Below, in pieces: positions 42,651 to 51,717 of a stretch of DNA of 64,000 nt. A program made the position numbers and the translations under genes. The number at the start of each line of letters is the position of its first letter. Within the stretch, counting starts at the first letter, position 1. The notes beneath the pieces were generated by a model. The model saw only the letters and a program-made list of their open reading frames with translations. It had not been told where the DNA came from and did not search any database. Source of the stretch: Salegentibacter echinorum (GTDB lineage: Bacteria; Bacteroidota; Bacteroidia; Flavobacteriales; Flavobacteriaceae); NCBI RefSeq assembly GCF_900129445.1, contig NZ_FQVT01000005.1, positions 1 through 64,000 of the forward strand. Direction: 5' to 3'.

Positions 42651-43916
42651 TTATTCTGTTCTTAAAGCATCAACTGGCTTTATTTTTATCGCATTTTGAG
42701 CGGGAATAAGTCCGGCTAATAGACCTGAACCTATCAAAATAAGGAGTGCGGTAATCACCACACGAAGATCTACGCTGGGATTGGCAAACATCATCTCTGA
42801 AGTATCCATTCCGCTTAATGCATAATTTATCGCGATAATTACACCGGTGGCAAAAATAATCCCGGTCATTCCCGAAACAATAGTCAGGAAAATTGATTCC
42901 ATAAGGATTTGTCCGCGTATGGACCAGGGAGTAGCGCCAAGGGCCCTTCGCACGCCAATCTCATTAGTCCTTTCTTTTACCACTATTAGCATAATATTAC
43001 TAATTCCTATTATGCCTGAAAGCAATACTAGAATTCCCACAAAATAAGCCACGGCTTTTAATGCTACAAAAAGTCCGTTTATTTTGCTAAATTCTTCATA
43101 CAAATCAAAATTACCTACAGCCCTATCGTCATCGGGGTGAATAGAGTGCCTGGTCTTAATCACATCTATCACGCTACCTTTTAAATTCGTAATAGAATTA
43201 CCATCTTTTGCGGTAATCGCCATCCAACCTACATCATCTCCCATATTAAAAGCCTGGGAAAAAGCGGTAAACGGTACATAGATTTCTTTTTGGGCTTCTT
43301 CGGCATTTCCACCGCCGCCACTTTTCTTTTTGTAGGTACCAATTACCATAAAATTCACACCGTTTATTTTTAGGTAACTTCCTAAAACAGCTTCATTCTT
43401 TTCATAGAGTTCTCGCTGCACGCCTTCCCCAATAATGGCCACCTTTCGTTTTTGTTCGATATCCAAATAATTCAAAAATCGCCCGGCAGTAATATCCATA
43501 GGCTCCTGCTGAATTATTTCGGGATAATCACCATAAACATTATAGGCTCCCGTTTCCAGACCTCTTACCACATTATTGTTTCCACCAAAACCACCTAATT
43601 GATTTCGGGGGGAAATTATTCTTAAGCCGGGTACATTTTCTTTTATAGCCGCCACATCACCGGTTTTAAAACTATAGCGACGACCCTTGGGAAGCCCTTT
43701 ATAAGCTTTAGAAGGTGTTTGGGTCCACATAAACATCGTGTTGGTAGCAATCCCACCAAAACCCTGTTTTACGCCGTTTTCCAATCCTTTACCTGCTGCA
43801 AGCAAAATAACCAGGATAAATATTCCCCACATTACACCAAAAGCAGTAAGAATAGTCCTAAACCAATTAGAACTTAAAGCTTCAATTATTTCACTCCATT
43901 TATCCCTGCTAAACAT
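42651..43916 (-). CDS. ABC transporter permease (MacB/FtsX family), second copy
   Basis: A 421-residue permease. One N-terminal membrane segment (about residues 18-42), a large periplasmic domain (residues 45-270), then three C-terminal segments with the FtsX core: VKERTNEIGVRRALGATPWSIRGQILMESIFLTI and GLLAGLIPAQNAIKIKPVDALRTE. It is a paralogue of the permease beginning at 45165 and follows it by 1 bp. It likely forms a heterodimer with it around the shared ATPase. Confidence 0.9.
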   Translation of the reverse strand: MFSRDKWSEIIEALSSNWFRTILTAFGVMWGIFILVILLAAGKGLENGVKQGFGGIATNTMFMWTQTPSKAYKGLPKGRRYSFKTGDVAAIKENVPGLRIISPRNQLGGFGGNNNVVRGLETGAYNVYGDYPEIIQQEPMDITAGRFLNYLDIEQKRKVAIIGEGVQRELYEKNEAVLGSYLKINGVNFMVIGTYKKKSGGGGNAEEAQKEIYVPFTAFSQAFNMGDDVGWMAITAKDGNSITNLKGSVIDVIKTRHSIHPDDDRAVGNFDLYEEFSKINGLFVALKAVAYFVGILVLLSGIIGISNIMLIVVKERTNEIGVRRALGATPWSIRGQILMESIFLTIVSGMTGIIFATGVIIAINYALSGMDTSEMMFANPSVDLRVVITALLILIGSGLLAGLIPAQNAIKIKPVDALRTE

Positions 43917-43917
43917 A

Positions 43918-45165
43918 TTATTCGTCTCTAAGTGCTACAATTGGTTTAATTCTCGCGGCTCTCCAGGCAGGAAAAAAACCTGCCAGGGCTCCCGCAATTA
44001 CAAGAATAAATACCGTGGTAAGAGCCACGTTAAAATTAACCTCGGGGTTTGTGATGTATTCTGTTTCTATTAAAGGCCCTACAAATTCCAGCAGGAGTAA
44101 ACTAAAAATAAGTCCTACAAAACCGGCAATAGTTGTTACAAAAATAGATTCGTGAAGCACCATTCCAATAATAGAAAGCGGTTCTGCTCCCAGGGCTTTT
44201 CTTATCCCAATTTCCCGGGTTCTTTCTTTTACAATAATGAGCATAATATTACTCACGCCCACAACACCGGCGATAATGGTACATATTCCCACTCCCCAAA
44301 AGAAGAACTTAACCATATCCATTAAATCATAAAACCGCTTGGCTTGCTCTAAAGAGTTGTTAATATTTATCGCCCTGTCATCATTAGGCGCAATAGTATG
44401 GGTCTCCTTTAAATAGGTTTCTAATTCTTCTGAAAATTTATTGGAGGCAGCCAGTGCTTTTTCAAAATTCTCTTCCGGCTGCAAGGTAAAAGCCATATTA
44501 TTGATGTTGTTTGCCCCGCCAAATACTCTTTGTGCAGTAGAAATTGGTATAAAAACCCTGCTTTCTTCCCGTTCCCCACCAGGATCGGTAAACACGCCTA
44601 TCACTTTAAAATTGATACCGGATACTTGTATATATTCTCCAATGGGATCGGCTTCTTTTTTAAAAAGGTCATTTCTCACCTTGTTTCCAAGCACCACAAC
44701 CTTTTCAAAATTTTCATCGTCTTTATAGTTTACAAACCTGCCCAGGATCATCCCACTGTTTTCTAAAAACTGATAATCTGGATATACGCCTTCTACGCGG
44801 TAAGAACCAGATTCTTTTTTATAATTCACAATTCCGCCCCAAATTCTAAACAAAGCAGATTTATACTCTAACTCGTCCTCATTTTTACGGGCAGTATAAT
44901 TAAAGTCTTCATTTTTCATTTGTATTCTGCGGCCGGGATTTAGACCTTTATATTGTTTTGATGTAGTGCCCGTCCAGATATACATTATATTGGCAGCGTC
45001 CTGTTGAAATTGGTTAGAAATACCATTACGCATGCCCTGGCCAATTCCCAAAAGTATAACCAGGATAAAAATCCCGGAAGCGACAGATAATCCCGTTAGA
45101 AAAGTTCGTAATTTATTTTTACGAATTGTATCAAAAATTTCTTCCCAACGTTCCAGTTCAAACAT
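43918..45165 (-). CDS. ABC transporter permease (MacB/FtsX family), first copy
   Basis: A 415-residue permease of the same layout: N-terminal segment (FLTGLSVASGIFILVILLGIG, about 21-41), periplasmic MacB-PCD domain, and C-terminal segments (VKERTREIGIRKALGAEPLSIIGMVLHESIFVT; AWRAARIKPIVALRDE). It overlaps the ATPase gene upstream by 8 bp and is 1 bp from its paralogue. Together they should make an asymmetric MacB-like transporter. Confidence 0.9.
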   Translation of the reverse strand: MFELERWEEIFDTIRKNKLRTFLTGLSVASGIFILVILLGIGQGMRNGISNQFQQDAANIMYIWTGTTSKQYKGLNPGRRIQMKNEDFNYTARKNEDELEYKSALFRIWGGIVNYKKESGSYRVEGVYPDYQFLENSGMILGRFVNYKDDENFEKVVVLGNKVRNDLFKKEADPIGEYIQVSGINFKVIGVFTDPGGEREESRVFIPISTAQRVFGGANNINNMAFTLQPEENFEKALAASNKFSEELETYLKETHTIAPNDDRAININNSLEQAKRFYDLMDMVKFFFWGVGICTIIAGVVGVSNIMLIIVKERTREIGIRKALGAEPLSIIGMVLHESIFVTTIAGFVGLIFSLLLLEFVGPLIETEYITNPEVNFNVALTTVFILVIAGALAGFFPAWRAARIKPIVALRDE

Positions 45166-45859
45166 TTTGTAGTGCTCTTACCTGTTTTACTTCTGTATCC
45201 TGAATAATCTGACCATCTTTTAAATTCACAATCCTTTTGGTCATTTCGGCGATATCTGGCTCGTGGGTTACTACAAGAATAGTACGGCCTTCATCGTTAA
45301 TTTCCTGAATTAAATTCATTACCTCATAAGAAGTTTTGGAATCTAAGGCTCCCGTAGGTTCATCGGCTAACAGCACTTTAGGATCACTGGCTAAAGCTCT
45401 AGCGATAGCCACCCTTTGTTTTTGCCCCCCAGAGAGTTCATTAGGCAAATGACCAGACCAGTTTGCCAAACCTACTTTTTCTAAATAGCTCATCGCCTTA
45501 TCTATACGCTCTCCTCTTTTCACACCCTGGTAATATAAAGGAAGCGCTACATTATCTAAAGCACTTTTATAAGAAATAAGGTTAAAAGACTGGAAAATAA
45601 AACCGAGGAATTTATTGCGGTAACGGGCCGCAATCTTTTCATTGAGATTTTTAATAACAACACCATCTAAAGTATAAGATCCGGCATCAGCTTCATCTAA
45701 CATCCCTAAAATATTAAGTAGGGTAGATTTTCCAGAGCCAGAAGAACCCATAATAGAAACCAGTTCCCCTTCAGCAACATTAAAATTAATTCCTTTTAAA
45801 ACGTGCAGTGAATTACTACCCATTTTATAAGATTTGTGAAGATCTTTAATCGTTATCAT
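45158..45859 (-). CDS. ABC transporter ATP-binding protein (MacB/LolD type)
   Basis: A 233-residue ATPase. Walker A GSSGSGKST (residues 38-46), ABC signature NELSGGQKQRVAIARAL (about 139), Walker B VLLADEPTGALD (about 161) and switch histidine VVTHEPD. FIFQSFNLI is the Q-loop. The GALDSKTSYEVM and LNILGMLDEADAGSY parts are typical of the MacB/LolD/FtsE group. It is the first gene of the export operon. It overlaps the first permease by 8 bp. No clear promoter box was found. Confidence 0.93.
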   Translation of the reverse strand: MITIKDLHKSYKMGSNSLHVLKGINFNVAEGELVSIMGSSGSGKSTLLNILGMLDEADAGSYTLDGVVIKNLNEKIAARYRNKFLGFIFQSFNLISYKSALDNVALPLYYQGVKRGERIDKAMSYLEKVGLANWSGHLPNELSGGQKQRVAIARALASDPKVLLADEPTGALDSKTSYEVMNLIQEINDEGRTILVVTHEPDIAEMTKRIVNLKDGQIIQDTEVKQVRALQNV

Positions 45860-46198
45860 TCTTAGTGAAATTACAGGTTCCTGATTTTACTCTATAATCG
45901 AGTTTTAAATACTGTACCAATAAGACTACGAAAAAATAAAAACGTTACATTTTACTTCAGCAATATCAAAAAAAGGATAAAAACCCTTCTTTATTCCGTA
46001 ATTTTCTAATGACATAGATGCTGAAGAATTTCGCTGAAAAAATTTTTCTCCAGCTCTAGGAAATATAATTTAGATATGAGCGATGTAAGATTTACACTAA
46101 TGAGTGATTGGTTATGAGTTGCCTGGAATCAATACGTTATTAGAAATTACACAGTACCGCAGAAGTACTTTGAACCTTGAACCTCGCACCTAAAATAG
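45860..46198. other. Intergenic stretch, no gene seen
   Basis: 339 bp of AT-rich DNA between the export operon and the small CxxC protein. A degenerate phrase with TTTGAACCTTGAACCTCGCACC lies near 46170-46192. The operon promoter probably lies here, but no clear consensus was found. Confidence 0.4.
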
Positions 46199-46432
46199 TT
46201 ATTCCTCTTCAGATTTCGAGGCATTTTTTCTACTTCGATAAACAAAAAAGCCAATTCCGGCTACGAGAAGATAGGGAAATGCCATTAGGTAAACGATCCC
46301 GTTATTGATACCTTTTGCTTTGCTTTGGTCTGTATCTGTTTCCAGAACAGCACGACACATAGAGCATTGCGCATCGGCAAATTGCGGAAGTAATAGCAAC
46401 AGGGCTAAAATAAGAAGTATCCTGATTTTCAT
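46199..46432 (-). CDS. Small membrane protein with a CxxC motif
   Basis: A 77-residue protein: signal-like N-terminus (MKIRILLILALLLLLPQFADA), CSMCRAVLETDTDQSKAKGINNGIVYLMAFPYLLVAGIGFFVYRSRKN. One CSMC pair lies just after the signal sequence and one membrane segment is near residues 47-65. Such small proteins accompany cytochrome oxidase genes in Flavobacteriia. The function is not known; a metal-binding or redox role is inference. Confidence 0.7.
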   Translation of the reverse strand: MKIRILLILALLLLLPQFADAQCSMCRAVLETDTDQSKAKGINNGIVYLMAFPYLLVAGIGFFVYRSRKNASKSEEE

Positions 46433-46598
46433 AACTGCAAATTTACAAAAACAATAATATAAAAGTAAGACTCTATGGATTAAAGTACGAACATTTTGAT
46501 CTTCAAATGAAATTTTGAAAAATTACAATATTGTATCGTGTATCTTCTAGGTTTTGAACGAATTTTGAAACCGGAAGATCAATTAGGCTCCAAAAACA

Positions 46599-47138
46599 TC
46601 AATAATAAGGAAACATAAAGACATATACCAAAACTCCTGTTATTGCCACATACAACCAAATAGGAAAGGTCCAACGTGCAATTTTAGCGTGTTTTTCATA
46701 TTCTCCTGTTAAGCCCCTATACATTGTAAAAAGGACTAAAGGAACTATTATGGCAGATAGAATAATATGCGTTATAAGAATAAAAAAATAAATATAACGT
46801 AAAGCTCCATCCCCACCATAAGGCACAGGTTCGTTACTCACCTTAGAGAGCACATAACTAACTAAAAATACAGAAGAAAGCACAAAAGCAGTAATCATCA
46901 CATTACGGTGCAATTTATATTGCTGAATACGCATAAAAAAATATCCTATGATGAGTAAAACTGCCGTAGAGCCATTTAACACAGCGTGAAAAAGTGGAAA
47001 ACTACCATTCTCAATTCCCAAAAAATTGTATCGTGCAGGCAAATACATAAGTGCCAGCACAATTAATGGAACCAACACAGAAAGCGCTATAATAACAGGT
47101 ACTGCTATTTTATCTGATCTTGATAAAGCTCTTTTCAC
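46599..47138 (-). CDS. DUF420 family membrane protein
   Basis: A 179-residue protein with about five membrane segments. It has FFMRIQQYKLHRNVMITAFVLSSVFLVSYV, TTHIILSAIIVPLVLFTMYRGLTG-like and HAKIARWTFPIWLYVAITGVLVYVFMFPYY, typical of DUF420 with conserved histidines (HR, TH, HAK). DUF420 proteins lie near SCO and cytochrome oxidase genes. The start is GTG at 47138 and overlaps the SCO stop by 3 bases (GTGA). Confidence 0.87.
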   Translation of the reverse strand: MKRALSRSDKIAVPVIIALSVLVPLIVLALMYLPARYNFLGIENGSFPLFHAVLNGSTAVLLIIGYFFMRIQQYKLHRNVMITAFVLSSVFLVSYVLSKVSNEPVPYGGDGALRYIYFFILITHIILSAIIVPLVLFTMYRGLTGEYEKHAKIARWTFPIWLYVAITGVLVYVFMFPYY

Positions 47139-47869
47139 AGTAGTTTTTTTATATCTTCAATTAAAATATTTATTTGTGGCTCTTCCTCCCCCGGTTTCAC
47201 AATTTTATCGCGCGGTACAGAACCACGGTAATAAATAATGGGATTCCCCTGCTTATCTTTTCGGGAACGAATATACCCCTCCTTATCAACTAAAGCAAAT
47301 AATCCCTGGTGAGCAAATCCGCCGGGAGCTGCTTCATTTTCCCCGGCATAAATATTAAAGCCGCCATTAGCCAATCCATAAATATCATCTTTCTCCCCGG
47401 TTAACAAGTTCCAATTTTCATGGGTTATTCCTTTGTCTTCTGCATAAGTTTTTAAAACCTCCACAGAATCGTGGCTGGGATCTATACTGAATGAAGCTAT
47501 TCCAAAGTTTTCAACTTTTTCAAATTCCTCCTGAACCTGTACCAGGTTTTTATTCATAATGGGACAGATACTGGGACAGGTAGTGAAGAAAAATTCGGCC
47601 ACATAAACCTTACCTAGGTAATCCTTATTGGTAATAGTGTCCCCCTCCTGATTAATCAATTTAAACGCAGGTGCTTTTTTCCTTTCCCCATTTACTTTTA
47701 TATAGGTAAGAGCGGCCTTGTTCCCCACTTTTTCTGAACCTTCTACATTAAGCCTATCTGATGTGACCACTTCTTCATTGTTTAAGCGATCTACAATTTT
47801 TGGAATAAAGAAAATCCCAAACAATAATATGATAAGTGAAAGTCCAATATAAGAATGACTTTTTTTCAT
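47135..47869 (-). CDS. SCO family protein (copper chaperone)
   Basis: A 244-residue protein that helps load copper into cytochrome oxidase. One N-terminal membrane segment (residues 8-24), then a thioredoxin fold with FFFTTCPSICPIMNKNL (C98, C102), the SCO Cu-binding CxxxC motif, and the third ligand histidine in GGFAHQGLFALVDKEG (about residue 191). It is followed by DUF420 with a 3-base stop/start overlap. It belongs to the cytochrome oxidase cluster. Confidence 0.92.
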   Translation of the reverse strand: MKKSHSYIGLSLIILLFGIFFIPKIVDRLNNEEVVTSDRLNVEGSEKVGNKAALTYIKVNGERKKAPAFKLINQEGDTITNKDYLGKVYVAEFFFTTCPSICPIMNKNLVQVQEEFEKVENFGIASFSIDPSHDSVEVLKTYAEDKGITHENWNLLTGEKDDIYGLANGGFNIYAGENEAAPGGFAHQGLFALVDKEGYIRSRKDKQGNPIIYYRGSVPRDKIVKPGEEEPQINILIEDIKKLL

Positions 47870-47916
47870 AGCTATAATACTTTTTCAGAAATTACATTTA
47901 AAGAATGAGAGCTATA

Positions 47917-48582
47917 CTATTGCTTTTTTAAAATACTCTTGCTCTCGTTATTGTTCTTTTTTAAAGCTAATCTATACTCGGCTAAGATCACTTTAACATC
48001 ATCGTCCATTTTATTGTTTAACTCTGCCACAGAGCGTGAATCATAGGCATAAAGCTCTCCATGATCTTCATCATTATCCCTGCCCCTAAGGTTTAAATCT
48101 TTATCAATAATAAACACATAGGGCGTGTAGGCGTCATCAAGTTTATGCGGAGATTCAAAACTTTTAAAAACCTTCTGAATTTCCTCCCTGCTTCCAAACG
48201 CAAATTTCCACTTTTCAGTTTTAGAAATTCCGCTAAATTCTTTTCTAAAAGCTTCTGCTTCTTCACGCGCCTCTTCCGGTAAAATAACTACAAATTGAAA
48301 ATCATTGAATTCGTAATACTTTTCAAGTATTTTTTGATCAAGATTAAACGTATTGCCCTTTAAGCCTTCGAGATTAGTTCCAAAAAATGCTACTATACTT
48401 ATCTTATCTTTAAAGCTTAAAGACTGTTCTGAATCTAACGCAGAAATATCGGAAACCTGCTCTGTAAGCACCGGTAATTTCGCAAAATTATTTTTACCCG
48501 ATGCAAAAAACAGGTAAGCAATAATGGGCAATGCAAATAGCACCGCAAGTACCACAAATTTTTTAATAATTCCTTTTTTCAT
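47917..48582 (-). CDS. Membrane-anchored thioredoxin-fold-like protein without CxxC
   Basis: A 221-residue protein with one N-terminal membrane segment (about residues 8-28). SFKDKISIVAFFGTNLEGLKGNTFNLDQKILEKYY and YTPYVFIIDKDLNLRGRDNDEDHGELYAYDSRSVAELNNKM resemble the SCO/AhpC thioredoxin fold, but the catalytic cysteine pair is absent: the region has GTNLEGLKG. I do not know its function. It sits between the SCO gene and the oxidase subunit IV gene, so a structural role in oxidase assembly is inference. Confidence 0.75.
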   Translation of the reverse strand: MKKGIIKKFVVLAVLFALPIIAYLFFASGKNNFAKLPVLTEQVSDISALDSEQSLSFKDKISIVAFFGTNLEGLKGNTFNLDQKILEKYYEFNDFQFVVILPEEAREEAEAFRKEFSGISKTEKWKFAFGSREEIQKVFKSFESPHKLDDAYTPYVFIIDKDLNLRGRDNDEDHGELYAYDSRSVAELNNKMDDDVKVILAEYRLALKKNNNESKSILKKQ

Positions 48583-48597
48583 AGTGGTTACAAAAGT

Positions 48598-48626
48598 AAA
48601 AAGACGGTTTATATAAACCGCCTTTC
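48598..48626 (-). terminator. Intrinsic terminator after the oxidase subunit IV gene
   Basis: A stem of AAAG and CGGTTTATATAAACCG (perfect 16-bp palindrome at 48605-48620) with CTTT follows the subunit IV stop on the minus strand, then TTTTTACTTTT. It separates the cyoE-cox unit from the SCO unit. Confidence 0.75.
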
Positions 48627-48652
48627 TCTATGCTTTTAACTTTTAAAGCCTT

Positions 48653-49015
48653 TTAAAAATCCCAGGCTACGGCACTCCTATTCATTACATCATAAACATA
48701 ACCACCTTCGGTAAGTAAAATGAAAATAAGGTAACTAATTAGAAAAACAGCAGTCCATACCACTGCCCTTCTTAAGCCTTTTGTTTCCATCTCCAGATGC
48801 ATAAATGACCAGGCAATATAATATGCTTTATAAAGAGTAAGAATAATAAAAATCCAATTAAGTAAATGCATTCCCAGGAAGATAGTCTCTGCAAGGAACG
48901 CCGGTCTAATAATTCCAAGAACCACTTCTACAATAGTTACCACGGAAAGTATTCCAAATACAAACCAGATTCTTTTTGCGTTAGATTCGTGTTGATGTGT
49001 TGTATCGTGTGCCAT
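48653..49015 (-). CDS. Cytochrome c oxidase subunit IV-type protein
   Basis: A 120-residue membrane protein with three segments and an N-terminal histidine-rich tail (MAHDTTHQHESNAKRIW). FLGMHLLNWIFIILTLYKAYYIAWSFMHLEMETKGLRR fits the short subunit IV (CyoD/CtaF) family. It is the last gene of cyoE-cox3-cox3-cox4 and lies 17 bp after the 327-residue subunit III gene. Confidence 0.85.
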   Translation of the reverse strand: MAHDTTHQHESNAKRIWFVFGILSVVTIVEVVLGIIRPAFLAETIFLGMHLLNWIFIILTLYKAYYIAWSFMHLEMETKGLRRAVVWTAVFLISYLIFILLTEGGYVYDVMNRSAVAWDF

Positions 49016-49032
49016 TTTTATTTATTTCTTAA

Positions 49033-50016
49033 TTATACCAGGTAGAAGAATGTAAATACAAATACCCATACTAAATCTACAAAGTGCCAGTAGAGTGCCA
49101 CTTTTTCGACCATTTCATAACTCTTTCTTTTCTCATAAGTACCTAACAGGACATTAAAAAAGATGATAATATTTATCATCACTCCGGTAAATACGTGAAA
49201 ACCGTGGAAACCGGTAATAAAGAAAAAGTAATCTGCAAATAACGGTGGGCCATACTCATTACGAGTAAGGTTTGCACCTTCTACAACGCCCGCTGCGTCA
49301 CTTTTTAATTTTGCTATAGATTTATCCCTGGAAAGAATTGTTTTCTCTCCTTCTTCATTGAAAAAGCCGGTTCTTATAAGTAAATTATCCTTAGCCTCAA
49401 ATCCTGCAATCACTTCTTCTAAAGTGAAAGAAGATTGGGTTGAAGCTTCAGTTTCAAACCAAAGCCCGGTGTTTGATGTATGCTCTACCCTTTCTGAAGC
49501 TATAGGAGTAGCAACATCAGCAAGGCCTACCCTGTTGCCATCACCATCTACAAATTGAAGAATATTCTCATTGTTAGTATAAACAGCGCCATAAGTACCA
49601 TTAATAAAGTTAGACCATTCCCAGGCTTGAGAACCAAGGAAAATTGCTCCTCCAATAATGGTTAAAAACATATATAAGGTAACTTTTGCCCTTTTCATTT
49701 GGTGCCCCGCATCAACGGCCAAAACCATAGTCACGGATGAAAAAATAAGGATAAAAGTCATTAAGGCCACATAGTACATGGGCGCATCTACACCGTGTAG
49801 AAATGGAAAGTGGTTAAAAACCTCATCGGCAATTGGCCAGGAATCCATAAACTTGAAACGGGAAAATCCATAAGCTGCAAGAAAACCAGAAAAGGTAAGA
49901 GAATCTGACAAGAGAAAAAACCACATCATGATTTTACCATAACTGGCTTTTAAAGGTTCATTCCCTCCACCCCAGGTTCTACCCTCGGTGCCTGTTCTAA
50001 CAACAGTAGCTTCCAT
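49033..50016 (-). CDS. Cytochrome c oxidase subunit III, long form with a hydrophilic insert
   Basis: A 327-residue subunit III. Membrane segments lie before and after a soluble insert of about 100 residues (about 130-235, VDGDGNRVGLADVATPIASERVEHTS and similar). GFHGFHVFTGVMINIIIFFNVLLG and ALYWHFVDLVWVFVFTFFYLV are the conserved subunit III end. The insert is not seen in the short paralogue next door. It follows that paralogue by 46 bp. Subunits I and II are not in the window. Confidence 0.9.
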   Translation of the reverse strand: MEATVVRTGTEGRTWGGGNEPLKASYGKIMMWFFLLSDSLTFSGFLAAYGFSRFKFMDSWPIADEVFNHFPFLHGVDAPMYYVALMTFILIFSSVTMVLAVDAGHQMKRAKVTLYMFLTIIGGAIFLGSQAWEWSNFINGTYGAVYTNNENILQFVDGDGNRVGLADVATPIASERVEHTSNTGLWFETEASTQSSFTLEEVIAGFEAKDNLLIRTGFFNEEGEKTILSRDKSIAKLKSDAAGVVEGANLTRNEYGPPLFADYFFFITGFHGFHVFTGVMINIIIFFNVLLGTYEKRKSYEMVEKVALYWHFVDLVWVFVFTFFYLV

Positions 50017-50062
50017 AAAAAATATTTAAGATTTTGAACATTGGCAAAAATACGCAAATTTA

Positions 50063-50644
50063 TTATTTAAAGAAATATAAAAATACAAACAGGTAAATCC
50101 ACATAATATCCACAAAGTGCCAAAAAGTTGCACCAAGCTCAATACCAAGCATTTGACCTTTTTTATATCGCTGTTTAAAATGGTTATAAATTACCACTAA
50201 AAGCGTGATTATACCTGCAAAAAGATGCGCCAGGTGAACTAAAATAATTATATAAATAAATGAAGTTGTGATATTACTTTCACTACCTGTAAAGTAATAG
50301 CCACGTGAGATAATTTCTGAAAAAGCATTAAACTGAAACACCACAAAGAGTATAGCCAGTACCAATGTCCCAACTAAAAACGCCGAAGCATTTCGGCGAT
50401 TACCTGAAATAATGCTTTTCTTTGCCGCCATAATGGTTAAACTACTAAGAATAATCACAATTGTACTCCAGTAAAACGCGCTAGGTAATTCGAACTCACT
50501 AAGCCAATCTGGCCTGGTTTTACTCACTACATAAGCACTGGTAAGCCCGGCAAAGGTCATTACCATTCCTACAATTCCAAACCAAAGCATCATCTTCTTT
50601 GCTCGTTCTATTTTTTTTCTTTCAGCACCTTCTGTTAAATCCAT
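50063..50644 (-). CDS. Cytochrome c oxidase subunit III, short form
   Basis: A 193-residue subunit III with five membrane segments: MLWFGIVGMVMTFAGLTSAYVV, STIVIILSSLTIMAAKK, FIYIIILVHLAHLFAGIITLLVVI and the conserved LGATFWHFVDIMWIYLFVFLYFFK. It overlaps cyoE by 10 bp, so the two are cotranslated. Paralogue of the next gene. Confidence 0.92.
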   Translation of the reverse strand: MDLTEGAERKKIERAKKMMLWFGIVGMVMTFAGLTSAYVVSKTRPDWLSEFELPSAFYWSTIVIILSSLTIMAAKKSIISGNRRNASAFLVGTLVLAILFVVFQFNAFSEIISRGYYFTGSESNITTSFIYIIILVHLAHLFAGIITLLVVIYNHFKQRYKKGQMLGIELGATFWHFVDIMWIYLFVFLYFFK

Positions 50645-51537
50645 TCGCGTATAAATTTATCTAAAACATATATTATTTGAAGCAGCGTAATATAAGATAC
50701 ACTGGCAAACATTAATTTTTTTGCAGCTCCGGCGGTCTTTTCTTTATATAGTCGCAGCGCATAATAAAGCATTCCCAGGCCAATAATAAAAATAAATACT
50801 CCGGCAACTGGCGTTAAATAAAGCCTGCCGGTGACACCAAAAACAGGAATTAAAGAAACCAGCACCGTCCAAACGGTATAAAGTATTACTTGTATAGCGG
50901 TACCTTTATCCCTTTTCCCTGTGGGTAACATAAAAAATCCGCCTTTTTTATAATCATCATACAACCACCAGCCAATGGCCCAAAAGTGTGGGAATTGCCA
51001 AAAAAACTGGATCATAAATAAAGTCCCCGGTTCAATACTAAAATCACCGGTTGCGGCTACCCAGCCTAACATAAAGGGAATAGCGCCGGGAAACGCCCCC
51101 ACAAATACAGAAAGCGGGGTTTTGGTCTTTAAAGGAGTATAGACGCTTACATAAAGAAAGATGCTTATAGCACCAAACATGGCTGTTTTGGGATTGATAA
51201 TATATAAAACAATCAACCCGAGAATAGTAAACGCACTGGCAATAACAAAAGCGGTACTTACCGACATACGCCCTGCGGGTATAGGTCGGTTTTTAGTGCG
51301 ATCCATCAAAACATCCAGATCGCGTTCTATAATTTGATTGTAAGCATTGGAAGCACCTACCATTAGATAACCACCTATAGCCAACAGGAAAACAGTAACA
51401 AAATCTATACTTTCGGCACCCAGAAAATAACCCGCTACAGAAGAGAATACCACACTCACGGCAAGCCGCACTTTGGTTATTTCTTTAAAATCTGTTAGGA
51501 TTGAAGCGGTGGAAGTATGTAAGCCGGTACTGCTCAA
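50635..51537 (-). CDS. cyoE: Heme O synthase (protoheme IX farnesyltransferase)
   Basis: A 300-residue UbiA-family enzyme that farnesylates heme B to heme O. NAYNQIIERDLDVLMDRTKNRPIPAGRM is the Asp-rich motif with the heme-O variant NxxxDxxxDxxMxRTxxRP. Nine membrane segments. The start is a TTG at 51537 (LSSTGLHTSTAS read with Met); a promoter at 51560-51589 sits directly upstream. It overlaps cox3 by 10 bp. Confidence 0.94.
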   Translation of the reverse strand: MSSTGLHTSTASILTDFKEITKVRLAVSVVFSSVAGYFLGAESIDFVTVFLLAIGGYLMVGASNAYNQIIERDLDVLMDRTKNRPIPAGRMSVSTAFVIASAFTILGLIVLYIINPKTAMFGAISIFLYVSVYTPLKTKTPLSVFVGAFPGAIPFMLGWVAATGDFSIEPGTLFMIQFFWQFPHFWAIGWWLYDDYKKGGFFMLPTGKRDKGTAIQVILYTVWTVLVSLIPVFGVTGRLYLTPVAGVFIFIIGLGMLYYALRLYKEKTAGAAKKLMFASVSYITLLQIIYVLDKFIREWI

Positions 51538-51559
51538 GAATAGTTCTTTAAAATTGGTG

Positions 51560-51589
51560 CAAAGATACTCCTTAATTAGATTCTAGCAA
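51560..51589 (-). promoter_or_regulatory. cyoE-cox promoter (TTG-N19-TATCTTTG)
   Basis: Minus-strand TTG (51587-51589), 19 bp and TATCTTTG (51560-51567). The box ends 22 bp before the TTG start of cyoE and supports that start. Confidence 0.7.
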
Positions 51590-51717
51590 GGGTCTGAAAA
51601 TGTTAATTTTCGAAGCTACATAGTTCAAAGTTTAAGGTTCACGGTTCAAGATTTTAATGGCTTCATTAGTCATCAGCGTTTCATCATTATTATGTTCTAT
51701 TAAAAATTATTAACCTT

